Of a stretch of DNA of 64,000 nt, positions 63,267 to 64,000 are shown piece after piece (position 1 is the stretch's first letter; each line of letters opens with the position of its first letter). Source of the stretch: Akkermansia muciniphila (GTDB lineage Bacteria; Verrucomicrobiota; Verrucomicrobiia; Verrucomicrobiales; Verrucomicrobiaceae); NCBI GenBank assembly GCA_945882215.1, contig CAMCWM010000001.1:123042-187041 (forward strand), read 5' to 3'. The translations under genes were made by a program, and so were the position numbers. Below the pieces are notes generated by a model. That model made no database searches. It worked only from the letters and a program-made list of their open reading frames with translations, and was not told the DNA's origin.

Positions 63267-64000
63267 TCACGCCTTGAAGTTGATCGTCGAGACTCCCTTG
63301 GCCATTTTGAAACAGAGCAAGGTGACGTCTTTTTCGCGGCACCACGTGCCGGGTTTGAGTTTGAGGCGTGAATCGACCTCGGTGAACGAATCCGGCACCC
63401 CGTGCACCACCGGCAATGAAAGCGTGAACTCCTCGCACGCGAACGGCGCTTTGAGCGTCACGACACGCTTCGCGGCATCGAACTCTATGCGCGTGAGTTC
63501 TTTCGCCGCCCAGTAGCGGGCGATCTCGCTGAGTTTCATCCAGTGCAGATGATCGAAGGTGGCGTGCAGGCGCTTCACGACCTCGCGGAAGATCTCGAAG
63601 CCGATTTCGAGGCCGTTCCAATAGATGCCAGTCCAATGGCAGACGATGATCGCCGGTTCGCCGCGCTGGATGACCTCGACCAGGCGACCACGCTGGCCGT
63701 CCTCAGTGATGAAGGCATCCGCGCCCTTCGGCGTCACGCAGTCCCAGCCGCCGGTCCAGTCGCCTGTGCAACCGAGCACATGCACGACACAGCGTGGATC
63801 GTCGGTTTCCAAACCGGACGCGTTTTGCACGATGGGGGCCACGCTTTGCTCGCCCTTGTCATAAAGATCGCGGAAGTAGTGCGGGATCTCGGTTTGAAAC
63901 ACGCTGCGGCAGGCCTCGAACGTTGCCTGCGCGAGCTGCGGGCGCGCATCGCTGCCGAATCCGCCCGGTGTCGTGACGCCCTCGCACGGCAGGCCGATGT
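63267..64000 (-). CDS. Partial gene of unknown function (5' end outside window), polysaccharide-deacetylase-like
   Basis: The frame stays open from 63902 to the right edge; the track's GTG at 63902 is internal. Upstream reads 'IGLPCEGVTTPGGFGSDARPQLAQATFEACRSVFQTEIPHYFRDLYDKGEQSVAPIVQNASG', then '...TGDWTGGWDCVTPKGADAFITEDGQRGRLVEVIQRGEPAIIVCHWTGIYWNGLEIGFEIFREVVKRLHATFDHLHWMKLSEIARYWAAKELTRIEFD'. The late 'IIVCHW...HLHWMKLSEIARYW' order and 'GVTTPGGFG' recall NodB-type deacetylase-fold proteins of this phylum, but the catalytic half is beyond the window. Family assignment is tentative. Confidence 0.6.
   Translation of the reverse strand, partial: IGLPCEGVTTPGGFGSDARPQLAQATFEACRSVFQTEIPHYFRDLYDKGEQSVAPIVQNASGLETDDPRCVVHVLGCTGDWTGGWDCVTPKGADAFITEDGQRGRLVEVIQRGEPAIIVCHWTGIYWNGLEIGFEIFREVVKRLHATFDHLHWMKLSEIARYWAAKELTRIEFDAAKRVVTLKAPFACEEFTLSLPVVHGVPDSFTEVDSRLKLKPGTWCREKDVTLLCFKMAKGVSTINFKA

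Overview
The window looks like GC-rich chromosomal DNA from a Gram-negative member of the Verrucomicrobiota, probably close to Verrucomicrobiaceae/Prosthecobacter (inferred from gene content, not from a marker gene). Supporting signs are several planctomycete/verrucomicrobial cytochrome proteins (DUF1549/DUF1553) paired with Tat-exported DUF1501 proteins, an SHD1-domain protein with a Cys-rich 'RHNAGCRYF...CKICGG' tail, FecR-domain proteins next to a CHASE2 adenylate cyclase, a sulfatase, PQQ-type beta-propellers, and lpxK (lipid A, hence an outer membrane). I found no rRNA, tRNA, CRISPR array, phage or transposase gene.

Layout. 1-1.7 kb: a cytochrome protein running off the left edge, translationally coupled to a GntR/FadR regulator whose start is overlapped by a palindromic operator candidate. 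1.8-5.2 kb: nuclease-like protein, ArsR-methyltransferase fusion, beta-lactamase-family hydrolase. 5.2-8.9 kb: lpxK, fdhD, a small membrane protein and a cysteine desulfurase in a tight operon. 8.9-12.3 kb: SHD1 pseudoprotease, MFS transporter and a small exported protein. 12.4-18.2 kb: minus-strand catabolic group (ppnP, SGNH hydrolase, frameshifted clan GH-A glycosidase, beta-propeller glycosidase). 18.3-24.1 kb: small exported and membrane proteins, SMUG1-type uracil-DNA glycosylase, trypsin-like protease and a large secreted protein. 24.2-27.8 kb: FG-GAP repeat protein and dihydroorotase. 27.8-34 kb: VIT/VWA protein, VWA protein, response regulator and histidine kinase in one operon-like run. 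34-36.2 kb: FabZ-like dehydratase, PlsC-like acyltransferase and GT2. 36.3-53.6 kb: accessory secreted catabolism (sulfatase, sugar dehydrogenase, two DUF1549/1553 + DUF1501 modules, two PQQ-type propellers, AlkD, esterase). 53.6-55.7 kb: L,D-transpeptidase, macrodomain protein, asd. 55.8-62.8 kb: three FecR proteins and an adenylate cyclase shaped by tandem duplication and decay. 62.8-64 kb: anchored thioredoxin and a partial gene.

The most unusual structure is a family of 7-bp-periodic arrays (unit GATNNNN). Two inverted arrays of ATTGCGG-like heptads flank a lone four-helix-bundle (23S-IVP/Avd-like) gene wedged between the stop of a DUF1553 gene and the start of its DUF1501 partner. A third array lies in frame inside the same DUF1553 gene and encodes a foreign-looking QSEIRNPQSEI peptide. 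A fourth array, with a different heptad (GATGCTN) arranged as an inverted pair, fills the gap between two genes at 24.1 kb. Together they look like a small mobile or repeat-spreading element. A second finding is that a copy of the last 80 bp of asd lies between two FecR genes, next to a decayed cyclase copy, which records a local segmental duplication. All alignments and counts here were made by eye.
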